From: Xestospongia bergquistia
Lineage: Eukaryota; Porifera; Demospongiae; Haplosclerida; Petrosiidae
Direction of reading: 5' to 3'
DNA length: 64,000 nucleotides
Assembly (NCBI GenBank): GCA_963965975.1
Contig: OZ014417.1
Span: 3,329,821-3,393,820, forward strand
Part shown: positions 11,201 to 22,557 of the stretch, in pieces
Position numbering within the stretch: position 1 is the first letter of the stretch
Layout: each line of letters starts with the position of its first letter
Notes under the pieces: generated by a model
Told to the model about the DNA's origin: nothing
Database searches by the model: none
Seen by the model: the letters and a program-made list of their open reading frames with translations, nothing else
Made by a program: the position numbers and the translations under genes

Positions 11201-12417
11201 CTAGTATTTGTTATCATAAAATTAAACAAAAATAAAATTAAACAAGTGACCAAAACTATTAAAATAACATCTTCTTAAATAAACTATCAATATTAGTAGT
11301 TGTAATCACTTGGAAGCCACTACAGTTAGAACTAAAATTGCTTTATTTATAAAATAAACAAAGCTACATTATACACAGAGAAGTAAATATTTGTCGTAGC
11401 TACTCACCTACCATAGGTTTCTTTATCATAACATGTGATATAATTAATGGATCATAATAAGGTATATACTATAACGATACTACTATAGTAGTATGACTTA
11501 TTTCAACAGTAGTTTAATGTTTATGAACTTTCTATGCAACATAATGTACAGTCTTACTTGACACAGAAACCATAAACTGAATTTGTGTCCAGAGTTGAGA
11601 ATGAAAATATGTGGTATTAAATTCTGTTAAAGTAGAAATTTAAAATGTTGTAATGATAAAAGAAATGACTCACAAATATCTCCTGGCTATGTCTAATGAG
11701 GTCATCTTTATCATCAAAACTAACAGATGTATTGTAATTGATATCACTTGATGAAAGCTTTGACTGCAAACTTGACAGAGTCTGTTTAAAGTTCACAAGT
11801 GAAAACATTTGATTAAAATGTTATACCTGGAAGTACTTGATTTCTATTTCAGTTATAATTGTAGTTAGTTGCCATTCAAAATACTTCATTATAGCTACTA
11901 CTGCCTGACTAATAACATCATCAGATGGAGCAATCTGATATACTGAATCACATGATCTTGAAATACTTACTGGAACCATCTGATAACAATCAACAGTGTT
12001 TTTTTAACATACACTACAGAAGCTTACCATTGGTAATTGTAGGTAGTGACTGATATGTACAGTATAATCAGTGACTAGTGGACAGCTAACATCAATAATA
12101 GCAAAGATATTATGACTTTTGTTGTAAAAATGATCTCTAATGTAGTCCTTTTTACACTATAATTGATGGATTATTATATACAGTAATTATTACATTAAAA
12201 TACTTATTACCTTTGTTTCTAATAGGTTATATTCAACTTGAAAAGTCTCTGTTCTATTGTTATAAGCTTCCAATGATGTTGTGACTGCATTGATTATAGA
12301 CTGCTGTTCCTGTTGATCAGAGTCTATCAGAACTAGTAGAAGAGATTTCTCCATTTGTGTTCCATTGACAAATAGGATAGACATGTACAAGATTCCAATT
12401 ATCACTAGCTCCTTCAT
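8300..12417 (-). CDS. GABA-B-like class C GPCR, copy 2
   Basis: Fifteen exons in phase give about 727 aa: 12417-12211, 12156-12028, 11979-11827, 11781-11674, 11623-11558, 10481-10299, 10249-10076, 9864-9792, 9745-9659, 9613-9469, 9359-9239, 9185-9078, 9025-8885, 8833-8510 and 8464-8300. The chosen start MKELVIIGILYMSILF gives a clean signal peptide; an upstream in-frame ATG at 12474 would bury it. Ligand-domain landmarks match copy 1 (WILLGLYPGQWW, YVQDAVTALTLAL). AGKPPDGTP leads into helix 1, ALVKTFRIYYIFK marks loop 2, and YLTRNIEVDILNDSKY precedes the last helices. Exon number and most exon lengths equal copy 1 (for example 207, 153, 66, 183, 73, 145, 121, 108 and 324 bases), so the two are tandem duplicates. 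The 1.08-kb intron between exons 5 and 6 holds two inverted-repeat elements. Confidence 0.87.
10819..11051. mobile_element. MITE with about 75-bp terminal inverted repeats
   Basis: A 233-bp element bounded by CACTGTA and TACAGTG. The two arms match over roughly 75 bases with few mismatches; both contain TTTACATGGATGGATTACTA (or its complement). There is no internal coding capacity. The flanks show no clear target-site duplication. It lies in an intron of GABA-B-like copy 2. Confidence 0.8.
11055..11272. mobile_element. Second inverted-repeat element, abutting the previous one
   Basis: The ends pair as AGATGTTATTTTAATAGTTT (11055-11074) with its complement ending at 11272. The left arm is followed by a tandem second copy of ATGTTATTTTAATAGTTTT. 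A separate internal hairpin (AGCCCTA...TAGGGCT with AATGTCAA/TTGACATT) lies near 11096-11131. It begins only 3 bases after the CACTGTA element, so the two may have moved together or one inserted beside the other. Confidence 0.65.
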
Positions 12418-12647
12418 TATTCTGTAAGCTAATGACAATTCTACTCCTTTAAAGAACACTTCCTGATTCAGCAAGTCTATCCTTCACTGCATAATAAATC
12501 TTTCCTGTAGGCCCACTATAAATCAACTTCCTGTTGCTTTAAGTTATTCCCAAGATGATTAAACTTGTTTACAATTAAATATATACACAGAGTTGTAATG
12601 TACAACATAACTACAATAAGAAATGCTAAAAGTAAAAAATAAGGTTG

Positions 12648-13992
12648 TCATTCACATGGAAGCAGTTTGGATGCTTTTTCTTTAATTGACTCCTTTTCAT
12701 GTAGCAACAACTTTTTTAGCCTTTTAGCCAAACTCTCTGAATATAGTTCTGTTTTCACCATATCTACAGAGAGTATCGATTATAATAAATAACATATAAT
12801 TTAATCCAAGTTGTGCCTACACAACAAAAGCTGATGGTAATAGGTCATCGAATGATAGTAATTTATTGCTAATGTGACTATCAGTACATGGTCTGATTTT
12901 AGTGATACTAAATTGATCAGATTTTCTGAGTGAAGTTATAAATAATCACAAAAAATGATACTGGGTATGTTGCTAAAAACACACTTATTGTTAATAGTGT
13001 GTGCTTGATTTACCAGAGCTAAAAAGAAGTTGTAATAATGTTAAACAATTTTCTATCACTTCTGAGCTAGTCTCCTCTAAAATTTGACAGAATGACTCTG
13101 AGTATTCATTACAAGCTAACGTCTTGAAAAAAGTATCTGCAACAGTTGAGAATACACATTTATGCTATCTAAAAAACTGACCTATATTGAGTGAGGCTGT
13201 TATATTAAGGGCTACAAGTCCTTCATTTTTTAACTGAATGTGTTCCGTTGTCAACAAATACAGTAACCATTGTGTCCCACCATCTTCTATTACTTTACTT
13301 ATTGCCTCTAACGTACAAAGAAGCATGACATTACATTATACACACAATGATCAGTAAAATTAGGTCAATTTTGATAATCAACATACGAGCAATGTAAGTA
13401 AACACACAAGACTAACATGTGTCCATTAGCAGTTTGTGTGTATATATATATATATATACATAAAATGAATATAATAAATTTTAGTAATGTTTGTGACAAC
13501 TGATAATATATGACAACGCAGAGATTATTATAAATATTCTTGGAAATCTTACTAGAGCAATAACAGTTTAGTCTAGAATATGCTATCTAGGATGTGTCTG
13601 GTCTGAGATATAACAAATAGTCAACCAGTACAACAGACTGATCACAGTATAATACTGGATAGAGCTGGTTAATGTTGTGTATACAAATATAAAGCATTAC
13701 TTAGGGGAAATGAGTCGATAAGTAAACAAACTTGTTTATTTAAAGTACACAAAGTACAAGGAATGACTATACACAAACAACATTAAAGAAGGGAGACACA
13801 TATATCTAATGCTCAAAATGGTGACAAAGTTCATGTAGTATTTTTACCTTTAGCATGACAATTCTTGATTATTGCTGCTAATAACCTACTTCCTTCAATT
13901 TTAATGTGCGGAAAACCAGACAATTCACATGCATTACAAACTCTCTTGATCACAGGATTAACTAGTACTATATGTTTACATACCTCTAGAGG

Positions 13993-14028
<36 letters not shown>

Positions 14029-17000
14029 CATCACACATAATAATCAACCTGTCATCATTACCTGTTTCTGTTGCCAGGAGTCTTAGACATCCGATAGCTT
14101 TAATAATGATATTAGGATCACTAGCTTGATTTAGTAAAGTTATGACTTTATCAATAATACTCTCTTGCAAAAACAATAATTTATGAGAACCTAAACAATA
14201 GTATATGATACGAATATAATACACGTACCAATGCATTCTTTCAGCCACCCATCTAATCATAATTCATACCAAGTAAAGATAAGTTTCTTAATGCACTCAT
14301 AGCAGCAAAATGAAGTTTGACAATCTATAAACAATATAATCATTAGTTACAATTTAGCTTTAAATTACAATGCTAGTATAATATCAACTGCCTATAGTAA
14401 TAACACTACAATTGTATCTCCTCTTATACCTCCTCAGTTGATGGAATTTCTATAATAGTAATGAGATCATTCAAGATGCCACGTTTTATCAGATCTTCAC
14501 AATTTGAATCTAACGATGCAGTAAAGATTAAGTCAATATGAAACTATTAAAGTACATGTGTCAGTCAGTACCTGTTCTTGCCATATTAGCTACTACTAAT
14601 GTTGCAGCAGCTCTAATATTAGGAGTGAGTGTGTTATCTCTCATGTGACCTAAAACAGATTCCCAAAGCTCTTGATTTGTAAACAACAAGGCCAATGAAT
14701 CATCTAAAACAATGAGATAATAATAGAGTTATCCTACACGCTGACTACATGTATGATGGATGCTCGATTACATGCAAAAGTTAAGAATTAATGTGTTTGC
14801 TTTTAAATTAGTAGTTTCTCTCTTTACCTGATGACATAATTTGAGCAATAGTGTTAAATACTTTGACCATCAACTCGTGATCTGAGAGAGATAAAAGTTG
14901 TAGAACACACCCACTTTTTACCATTGTAACTTTCCAAAGATCAGATGACTCATCTACACACAAAGTAAGGTGTCATTTTTTAGCAATCATGTCCTTACTT
15001 TCTTGTGATAATGGCATTTCAATAACATCTAATATCTGTCCTATGACATCAGAGTCTTTGTGGTAAAATTTCTTTACCAACAGAGCCAATGTGTCAGGAA
15101 GAGATGAGGATGATATCTTACTGATATCACAACAATCTGAAAAAGATTTAACGATTTAATAGTATTTATATAATGTTAATATCTAGTTATCTACACTAAT
15201 GGTTAGTATGGTATTGTTAAAACAACAAATGAGAAATACAAATATAGTGTCACAGCTTTGTATGAGGCTAATTAAAGGGATTTACTCCAAATATAGTCAA
15301 ATGACAGATATAATGAGAATGTTAGCTAACAGTCAAGTCTAAAGTTTATATTTTAAACTTAATGTGTACAAACTGTAACAAAATTGTTGATTTAAGTACT
15401 AGGTAATGATGTAGTCTTCCTATGTCATCATCAGTTCCAGTTAGATCACTGTTACAAAATTAACTTCCTTATAATACATTAGAAGTTGCGATTTGAGATT
15501 TTAAGTTGACAATTTAGGGCTATTAGCTTATAAATTAATTGAGCGTGATAACTAAAGTGTCCTTTAGTTAATGAGAGTTGATCTACAGGGACTTGTTAGA
15601 GTGGTACAAATCATACAGAATTAAGATATGTATCAAGTCAATGGTACATTCACTTTCAGGCTTACCTGCTTCCAATAATACCGCCATTGTCTGTAAAGCC
15701 ATACACAGTACACGATCATCTTCTTCTTTAGACATCAGAAGAGAGAGAGATTCAACAATGTCTTGAGCAAACATGGCTTCACTCAGTTTCTCTAGAAAAA
15801 TAATTTTAAGTCATATAGCACAATGCTTCTCGTCATTTTCATGTTCAAAAGCTCATAATAATTATTATTATGCATGTATTTCTCATACCATTTTGACAAC
15901 AGATATTAAGTAAGCAGCCACAAGTGACAGTTTTCAGTTTAGAGTACTTGTGAACTGTAGCAAATGCTATACATTGCTTTAATAAATTGTTTAAATGAAG
16001 AGGACCTTCTGTAGCTAAAAACTGCTCACGACATCTATCTATCAACAGAGAGTATCAATGAATAAGATTGTGTTTATAATAAACCAATAGTCATGTGATA
16101 TTAATTATCTTATTTTATGTTTTTTTAGATAACTAATTATCATTGGAACAATGTTGACTTTTAGCAAAGTAATCTATTCATACTAGTACAAACAATAACA
16201 TAATGTCAATAGTGACAATACCACATAAACAGTTTCAGTTTCATTTTAAATAAGATATTGTATACTGTATGAATAAGTGCATTTATTACATATAACAGAC
16301 AGTTGTTACAGTACCTTCATCATGGCAGAGATTACCAATAGCTCTTAATACTTGTATTTGTGTGTCTATATCTTGGCTGGTTAGTAGTGGTACTAGAGCA
16401 GGCAGGAATAGGCCAGTAGAGGCTGCAACAGATCTGAAGTTTTCTAATAAAACAAACAATTACCATAAGTGTATGTAGTATAACTAACAAAGAGATGTTG
16501 ATATATCAGTTATTGTAAGTAGAGATAGGTTAATATCTAAATATAGCATTGTTGATTGAGAATTTAGTGAAGCAAATAGTTATTACAAAAATCCCTTCAA
16601 CCTGAAAGTGTTACACTAATGTAAACAACACTTGGTAATCCCCATTGGAAAGTCACATGCCCTAATTTGGATAATAGATGAGTTTACTTTTGTATTAAAC
16701 TATAAATACAAGCACATAAATTAAAGTCAAGCAAACTAACATGAAGTGTGTAGCAGTCATTGTTACTTTGGTGCATCTACTAGTCTATGCTGATAGTCTG
16801 GGACATTCTAACTTTCAGTTTACCATTGTCTATGTGAATGAATCAGGTAACATCAAGAATAGTCCTGCCTGCCTTAGAAGCAACAGTTCAGACATACCAT
16901 GTAGAACACTTTTTTATGCTTTAAATAATACCCACAACAACATTGCTATCTACATACTCAGTGATATAGTCACTCTCAATAAAACAGTTGTTCAATTTCA

Positions 17001-20000
17001 TCGAAAAAACGTGTCAATTGTTGGAGGGCAAAAACACCCAACTCTCATACAATGTGGCTGGGGATTTCCAAATCTATTCAATTCATCTTCAGTTGGAGTA
17101 GGCTTGTCTTTCATTTATGCCAGCAATTTCACTCTATCAAATTTGATTTTTCACCAATGTGGAAGTTTGCAAGTCAATCACAGGGGTTACATTTACAAGG
17201 GATTATACTTTCGTTCTGCTGTCTTCATAGATAAAAGTAACAATATCTTTATTTACAATGTCAGCATCAATAATTCAAATGGAGCTGGTTTAGTTATGTT
17301 AAACATAAGTGGAAGAGTAGAGGTAAATGACTCATTTTTCTTTCATAATGGAGCACTCAAGATATATCAACATTTTATAGATCCAGATGGCTACAATCAA
17401 TCTATAAGTGGAGGAGGTGGAATACATTTGTCTTTGGCAGAGCACATTAAAGACTCTGTGTACATCATCAAAAACTGTAATTTTACTGGAAATTTCAAGT
17501 ACACACTACCATCAAAGGTTATCCCAGGAATGGGCAATGGAGGAGGCTTGCAACTACGATTTGACTACAACGCAACAAATACAACTACTCATATTATCAA
17601 TTGCACCTTCTACAACAATTCTGCTCAATGGGGTGGAGGTGCATTTGTTGGCATTCTTAAATCTGCTAAAAACAATAAGGTGTACATCAGTAACAGTATT
17701 TTTGAGAAAAATGAAGCAGTTTACAGAGGTGGTGGTGGACTCGATCTTGGACTATACGAGTTTGATAATAAGTGTCAGCCAATGAATAATACCATTTCGC
17801 TCTACAATTGTTCCATACATTGTAACGTAGCAAAATATGGAGGAGGGAATACTGTATTTTCAGATCAAAATCTAAGTCATAAGTCTCTGTACAATGATAT
17901 AAAATTTAAGAGGTGCACTTGGAAAAATAACAAAGCAAATTTCAGTGCAGCTGTGGATGTTTCCCCTAATGCATTTGATAATGTTGCTGGAGGTTTTTCA
18001 CTAGTACCACAGTTTATAGATTGTCACTTTGAGAATAACACAATTATAAGTAGAAATGATCAATTTATGAAACCACAATTCTCTTTTGATTTCAGTTCTG
18101 GCGTATTTTTAGCAACAAGTATTAATGTAGAGTTTCATGGGACTACAAAATTTATAAACAATATAGGAACAGCACTCCATTTGACATCAACTATGGCAAG
18201 ATTTTGGGAGAATTCAACAGTGTTGTTCTCTGGCAATAATGGAACCAAAGGTGGAGCCGTTGCTCTCGTTGGTATGTCATATCTACAGTTTGAAGATAAC
18301 TCCAATTTTAATTTTACAAACAACTATGCTCAATTGGTTGGAGGAGCTATACATTTTTATTCAATTGATCAACATGATTATTTCTCTTCTCGTACATGTT
18401 TTTTAAAGCCATATGAAACTTTTAAGGTCAATCACCAGAATGTATCCTTTTATTTTAATGGTAATAGAGCTAAGTCAGGTTTTGGTCATGATATCTTTGG
18501 AAGTACCCTCTCACAGTGTAATCGTTCATGTTCACATCATAGGAAAAGTGATAAATTAATTGACAGACTAAAAACCTGTATAGCAAACTTCACATTTGAA
18601 GAGTCATCTTCTAACGAAACACTAATAGCGACATTAGGTAACAAACCTTCTAAAAAGAACCATGCTCTCAAAGCAATACCAGGAAAACCATTACATCTAA
18701 ATCCAAAGATTCTAGATGAAAACGGCAATGATATAACATCCATTACTGTTTTTCGAATATCTGTTGATGAAAGTTCTGGTATCAAAACTGATAAGAAATT
18801 TCAATGCACAACAACAGGAGAGATACCACTATTTGGAATACCAGGAAAGAAAGGTAAGGTGATACTGGAAACTAATGACATTCGTAGAATCACTACTTTC
18901 TATAATATAACAATGGAATATTGCCCCCCAGGCTATGAGTTGAGTAAGAATATTTGCATGTGTGCAGCTCGAAAGTATCAAGGCATAGCTAGCTGTCGTG
19001 ATGATTTAAAACAAGCTTACATTATATCAGGATACTGGATTGGATATATCAAAAATGTCACAGCTACAGAGGATACTTTGTTGACATCTACTTGTCCATA
19101 TGGATTTTGTAACTCAACATTGCACAAAACAAAGTATCATTTATTACCTGATGAGGCAAACTGGGAAAAGGTTGATGAATACATTTGTCAAGAAGGCCGG
19201 ACTGGAATATTATGTGGAGATTGTAGAGATAATTATTCTGTATATTATCATTCAAAAATCTATAAATGTGGGAACAATAGTAACATCTGCCACTTTGGAC
19301 TAGTACTATATGTACTAACTGATTTATTGCCAGTTACAGTAATCTTCCTTACAGTCCTTATCTTGGATATAAACTTCACATCTGGTGCTGTCAACGGGTT
19401 TATTTTTTTCGCACAGGTACTGGATTTAATGCACATTGGAATGAAAGAATTAGTCCCTTTTAATCTCAACATATATTTCATATACATTTATGAATTTTTT
19501 TATAGCCTGTTTAATTTAGATTTAAGAGGTGAGAAGATTGAATTTTGTATTTGGAAAGGAGCTACAACATTGGACACATTAGCATTGAAATATGCCACTG
19601 TAGTATATGCTTTGGTCCTTGTAATATGTTTAGTACTGGTTATGAATTATTGCAGCTGCAGCTGTCTTTGTCGATGCATTAAAAGGCAAAGTTTTAGTAC
19701 ATCAGTCATACAAGGGCTGTCAGCATTTCTTGTCATCTGCTATTCTCAGTGTACAAGAGTCACATTTCAACTTCTTAGGCCTGGAGTGCTTCATCAAAAG
19801 AATCTGCATCACAAGGAGACTGTAGTTTACTATAATGGCAATGTCAAGTTTTTTAGCAATGAACATCTCAAATATACAATTCCTGCTCTCTTTTTCTTTG
19901 TGACACTGGTTGCAATACCACCTGTAATACTCCTGCTTAACTCTGTAACAGCTCAAGTGATAAGATTTATCAGTAAACGAGGCTATCACATTCCGCGATG

Positions 20001-22557
20001 GTTGGCTAACAAATTGCTAATGACACGAATGAAGCCACTTTTAGATGCCTTTCAAGGATGCTTTTGAGATGAATGGCGATGTTTTGCTGGAATTTACTTT
20101 TGCTACCGAGTATTGATATTAGCAGCCCATGTCTTTGCCACCTCAATTACTTTTTTCTATATCAGTGTTGAAATTTTATTGATTATCATGATGGGAACAC
20201 ACGCTATAATACAGCCTTACCAAAAGAAATGGCACAATATCTTGGATACTTTAATTTTTGCAAACTTGGCCATTATCAATGGTATATCAACCTACATTTA
20301 CATCAGTTATTCTCAGCTTGATGAAGGAGAGTCCTTTCCTGTTACTCCATTTCAGTGCATATTGTTAGTTCTTATATACCTGCCAATGGTATATATTGTG
20401 TCATATGGACTGCTTCATTTAACTAAAAGGTTACGTAAGACGAGAAAAATGTCTGAGATTTTTTTGTTCTTTAAAAAGCATTATGCATATTTAAACACCA
20501 CAGAGTATTACTCAGACAATGAGATACCAGCTCGTTTATTGAGTGGAGAATTTGAAAATTATCAAAGTTTTAATGAAAGCTTTGGTTGAACAAAGTGAAA
20601 ATGTTATTCAAACAAACATTGTTGATTTGAAAAACTAACTATTAATAAAGTTAAAATATTTATTTGATCTAGTCAGTTTAAAAATATTGTTGTGTACTAC
20701 ATGATGCAATTTTGATTTCAAAAGAAATTAAAAATTTAAAAATAATTGTATATTTGTGACTCATTAATTTTGATAACAAACTTGTACAATTGAAAAAGAT
20801 AGAGCGTTTCAGAAACTGATGAAAGATAATCAGTCACACATATAATTTAAGCACACTTGTGGTATAGTGGTGAATAATTATATAAAGAAATGAAAAAAAG
20901 TATTCATTGGTCACAGTGTTCATCAGTGGTATCGTTTAATTTCATTCATTGTCTTCAATATCCAATACAACAACAGTCAGGTCTTTTGCATGTAATTTTA
21001 AGATTATAATTGTATGTATCAGTACACATTAAGGTGGGATTAGTGCATTAAGGTAGTATTGGTATATTAAGGGAGCATTAATACATTGAGCAGTATTAAT
21101 ACATTAAGGCAGTGTTAGTACATTAAGGCAATATTAGTACATCAAGGAAGAATTAGTATGTTAAGGCCTTAATAAGGCGGCATTATGCTCTGTCTGAGTT
21201 GAGGAGAGCCATTTATTTAAAAAGATGTTTTATGCATGGAATGCAAGGTGAGGTAATTCTTCTCTTATATATGCAATTAGTGCTGAAGTACATTTTAATT
21301 TTATTCATTATTTGTTCACATCCATGTCATGTGAACACACCACGTTTCTCTTGTGTTCGTGATGATGTCAAAGGGAAATAGACTAAGGTCACAAACAAAA
21401 GAGGTTGTTGCCAATGTCTATGACTATTTCAAAGAACTCAACAGGTATAAACAGACTTGAGGATCCCTGAAACAAACCTCTGATGCAACAAGACCTTTGT
21501 GTACCAGCATCAAGAGGCTATGGAAAGAGAAAGTTGACATTAGTTCTAGGCATTCTCATCTTCCTTCTTTGTTAAAAGTTTTTTTTTCAGAACCTTGCTG
21601 GCTTTATAGCTGCCTTATATCGCAAAAGACAATATCCAATTATTATTTTAATAATAATAATTGCTATAATAGAACATCTGTTCATATAATTAGAACTGTA
21701 ATTTTGAATTGCCACGTGACACACAACTGACTTCTCAAGGCGAAAATTGTTATTCGTTAAATCCTCAAAGGTGCAAAATTTGAAGTATGTCTAAGTTATG
21801 CCATTGAAAATGTATGGAGTTTTATAGTTTGCTACTTTGTCGTAGCACTAGAGAGCCAAATTTTATATATAAAATGCGTGTTTGCAAGCTGAATTGATTG
21901 GTGCAAGTCCCATGTGGATAGTGCGTAAAATGGCAAAGTTATTTATAAGTCGGACAGAGTATAGTACATTAAGGCAGCATTAGTACATTAAAATGACATT
22001 GGTACACTGAGCACTATTAGTACATTAAGCCAGGATTAGTGTATATACATTGTTGCATCAATCTAGTTATACCTGTTCTTGCCAACAACGCAACTACTTC
22101 ACAAATAATTGATGAAATAGATGGATGATTTTCAAGAGCTTTAACCAATGCTTCACAAAATTCAGAAGATTCAGGATCAGCTACCACTCCATCTAATGCA
22201 AAAATTACATATCCATTACCAAAAGCAAGTGAGAATATGTAATTTTATTATAGATATATAACATCACAGATAAGTATTATGGTGTAATGATTCACTGTGA
22301 TTGGTTGACCAATAGTGAAGGAGACATTATGCAAATGTTTATTAACTAAGGTATGCCATAGGTGCACAAACCTTGATATCTGTAGTGGGAAGCTATCTAC
22401 ATTTATATAAATATGTAATGAATAAAGTACCTTGTAATATCACGATAAGGGATTTGGAAACTGCTGCCTCGTCTGCTGAAGTAAGTCCTTGAATTATACG
22501 ATCCATTAGCTGCTTACCAACTTCGCCCCGCCCACATTTTACAAATTTACTTTTCAT
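12648..22557 (-). CDS. RAP1GDS1: Rap1 GTPase-GDP dissociation stimulator 1 (SmgGDS), armadillo-repeat protein
   Basis: Fifteen exons in phase give about 595 aa, close to the roughly 600 aa of the animal family: 22557-22431, 22192-22073, 16443-16315, 16038-15889, 15791-15666, 15136-14999, 14953-14828, 14703-14572, 14509-14430, 14324-14270, 14163-14062, 13985-13848, 13307-13182, 13136-13014 and 12763-12648. Nearly every exon is one armadillo repeat and nearly every junction is phase 1. Diagnostic segments are QIQVLRAIGNLCHDE, TLVVANMARTGDSNCEDL, HFAAMSALRNLSLLG and LKNEGLVALNITASLN, each aligning with the matching SmgGDS repeat. The family is a chaperone and exchange factor for polybasic small GTPases (Rho, Rap) in the cytosol. 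Intron 2 is 5.6 kb and hosts an opposite-strand gene and a transposon remnant. The start codon lies head-to-head with the domino 5' exon. Confidence 0.88.
13989..14027. repeat. (GA)n microsatellite
   Basis: A run of GA units in the intron just upstream of RAP1GDS1 exon 12, close to its acceptor; on the gene strand it reads as a CT tract. Confidence 0.85.
16741..20067 (+). CDS. Intronless secreted beta-helix / multi-pass membrane protein, ended by an in-frame TGA
   Basis: A single open frame of 1,108 aa nested in RAP1GDS1 intron 2 on the opposite strand. It starts with a signal peptide (MKCVAVIVTLVHLLVYADS). Residues ~30-620 are rich in N-glycosylation sites and show repeated GGG motifs spaced like Chlamydia-type PMP / parallel beta-helix repeats (GGGGIHLSL, GGGLQLRF, GGGAFVGIL, GGGGLDLGL, GGGNTVF, GGAVALVG, GGAIHFYS). 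A cysteine-rich stretch follows (CPPGYELSKNICMC, CQEGRTGILCGDC), then at least four hydrophobic segments (~residues 855-1090). The stop at 20065-20067 falls inside the conserved-looking PLLDAFQGCF region, and the same frame continues with more helices (next entry). Such proteins are numerous in sponges and cnidarians; I know of no defined function. The lack of introns among intron-rich neighbours fits a retrocopy or a natively intronless family. Confidence 0.75.
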   Translation: MKCVAVIVTLVHLLVYADSLGHSNFQFTIVYVNESGNIKNSPACLRSNSSDIPCRTLFYALNNTHNNIAIYILSDIVTLNKTVVQFHRKNVSIVGGQKHPTLIQCGWGFPNLFNSSSVGVGLSFIYASNFTLSNLIFHQCGSLQVNHRGYIYKGLYFRSAVFIDKSNNIFIYNVSINNSNGAGLVMLNISGRVEVNDSFFFHNGALKIYQHFIDPDGYNQSISGGGGIHLSLAEHIKDSVYIIKNCNFTGNFKYTLPSKVIPGMGNGGGLQLRFDYNATNTTTHIINCTFYNNSAQWGGGAFVGILKSAKNNKVYISNSIFEKNEAVYRGGGGLDLGLYEFDNKCQPMNNTISLYNCSIHCNVAKYGGGNTVFSDQNLSHKSLYNDIKFKRCTWKNNKANFSAAVDVSPNAFDNVAGGFSLVPQFIDCHFENNTIISRNDQFMKPQFSFDFSSGVFLATSINVEFHGTTKFINNIGTALHLTSTMARFWENSTVLFSGNNGTKGGAVALVGMSYLQFEDNSNFNFTNNYAQLVGGAIHFYSIDQHDYFSSRTCFLKPYETFKVNHQNVSFYFNGNRAKSGFGHDIFGSTLSQCNRSCSHHRKSDKLIDRLKTCIANFTFEESSSNETLIATLGNKPSKKNHALKAIPGKPLHLNPKILDENGNDITSITVFRISVDESSGIKTDKKFQCTTTGEIPLFGIPGKKGKVILETNDIRRITTFYNITMEYCPPGYELSKNICMCAARKYQGIASCRDDLKQAYIISGYWIGYIKNVTATEDTLLTSTCPYGFCNSTLHKTKYHLLPDEANWEKVDEYICQEGRTGILCGDCRDNYSVYYHSKIYKCGNNSNICHFGLVLYVLTDLLPVTVIFLTVLILDINFTSGAVNGFIFFAQVLDLMHIGMKELVPFNLNIYFIYIYEFFYSLFNLDLRGEKIEFCIWKGATTLDTLALKYATVVYALVLVICLVLVMNYCSCSCLCRCIKRQSFSTSVIQGLSAFLVICYSQCTRVTFQLLRPGVLHQKNLHHKETVVYYNGNVKFFSNEHLKYTIPALFFFVTLVAIPPVILLLNSVTAQVIRFISKRGYHIPRWLANKLLMTRMKPLLDAFQGCF
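20068..20589 (+). pseudogene. Continuation of the nested membrane protein beyond the in-frame TGA
   Basis: Directly after the TGA the same frame runs on for 173 codons: DEWRCFAGIYFCYRVLILAAH, then hydrophobic segments at about TFFYISVEILLIIMMG, TLIFANLAIINGIS and CILLVLIYLPMVYIVSY, and a polar tail ending in QSFNESFG. The sequence reads as the natural end of the same membrane domain, with no loss of frame. The TGA is therefore a nonsense change, a sequencing error, a polymorphism or a read-through site. Without it the protein would be about 1,282 aa. Confidence 0.7.
21021..22042. repeat. 19-bp minisatellite (ATTAAGGCAGTATTAGTAC), split by an insertion
   Basis: About eight diverged copies of a 19-base unit occupy 21021-21187, and about four more occupy 21962-22042. 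The intervening 778 bases are a separate inserted element. It lies in RAP1GDS1 intron 2. Confidence 0.8.
21185..21962 (+). mobile_element. DNA transposon remnant inserted in the minisatellite
   Basis: The ends pair as TATGCTCTGTCTGAGTT (21185-21201) with the complement of TATACTCTGTCCGACTT at 21946-21962, 14 of 17 bases. Minisatellite units continue on both sides, which supports insertion. Inside, from 21367, a plus-strand frame reads MSKGNRLRSQTKEVVANVYD then YFKELN, stops at TGA, and continues as CTSIKRLWKEKV. This looks like the N-terminal helix-turn-helix part of a transposase, but the family could not be named. The rest of the protein is gone. Confidence 0.55.

Noticed and set aside
17408-17785. 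Overlapping plus-strand open frames inside the nested membrane gene
   Set aside because: Out-of-frame shadows of the 1,108-codon frame.
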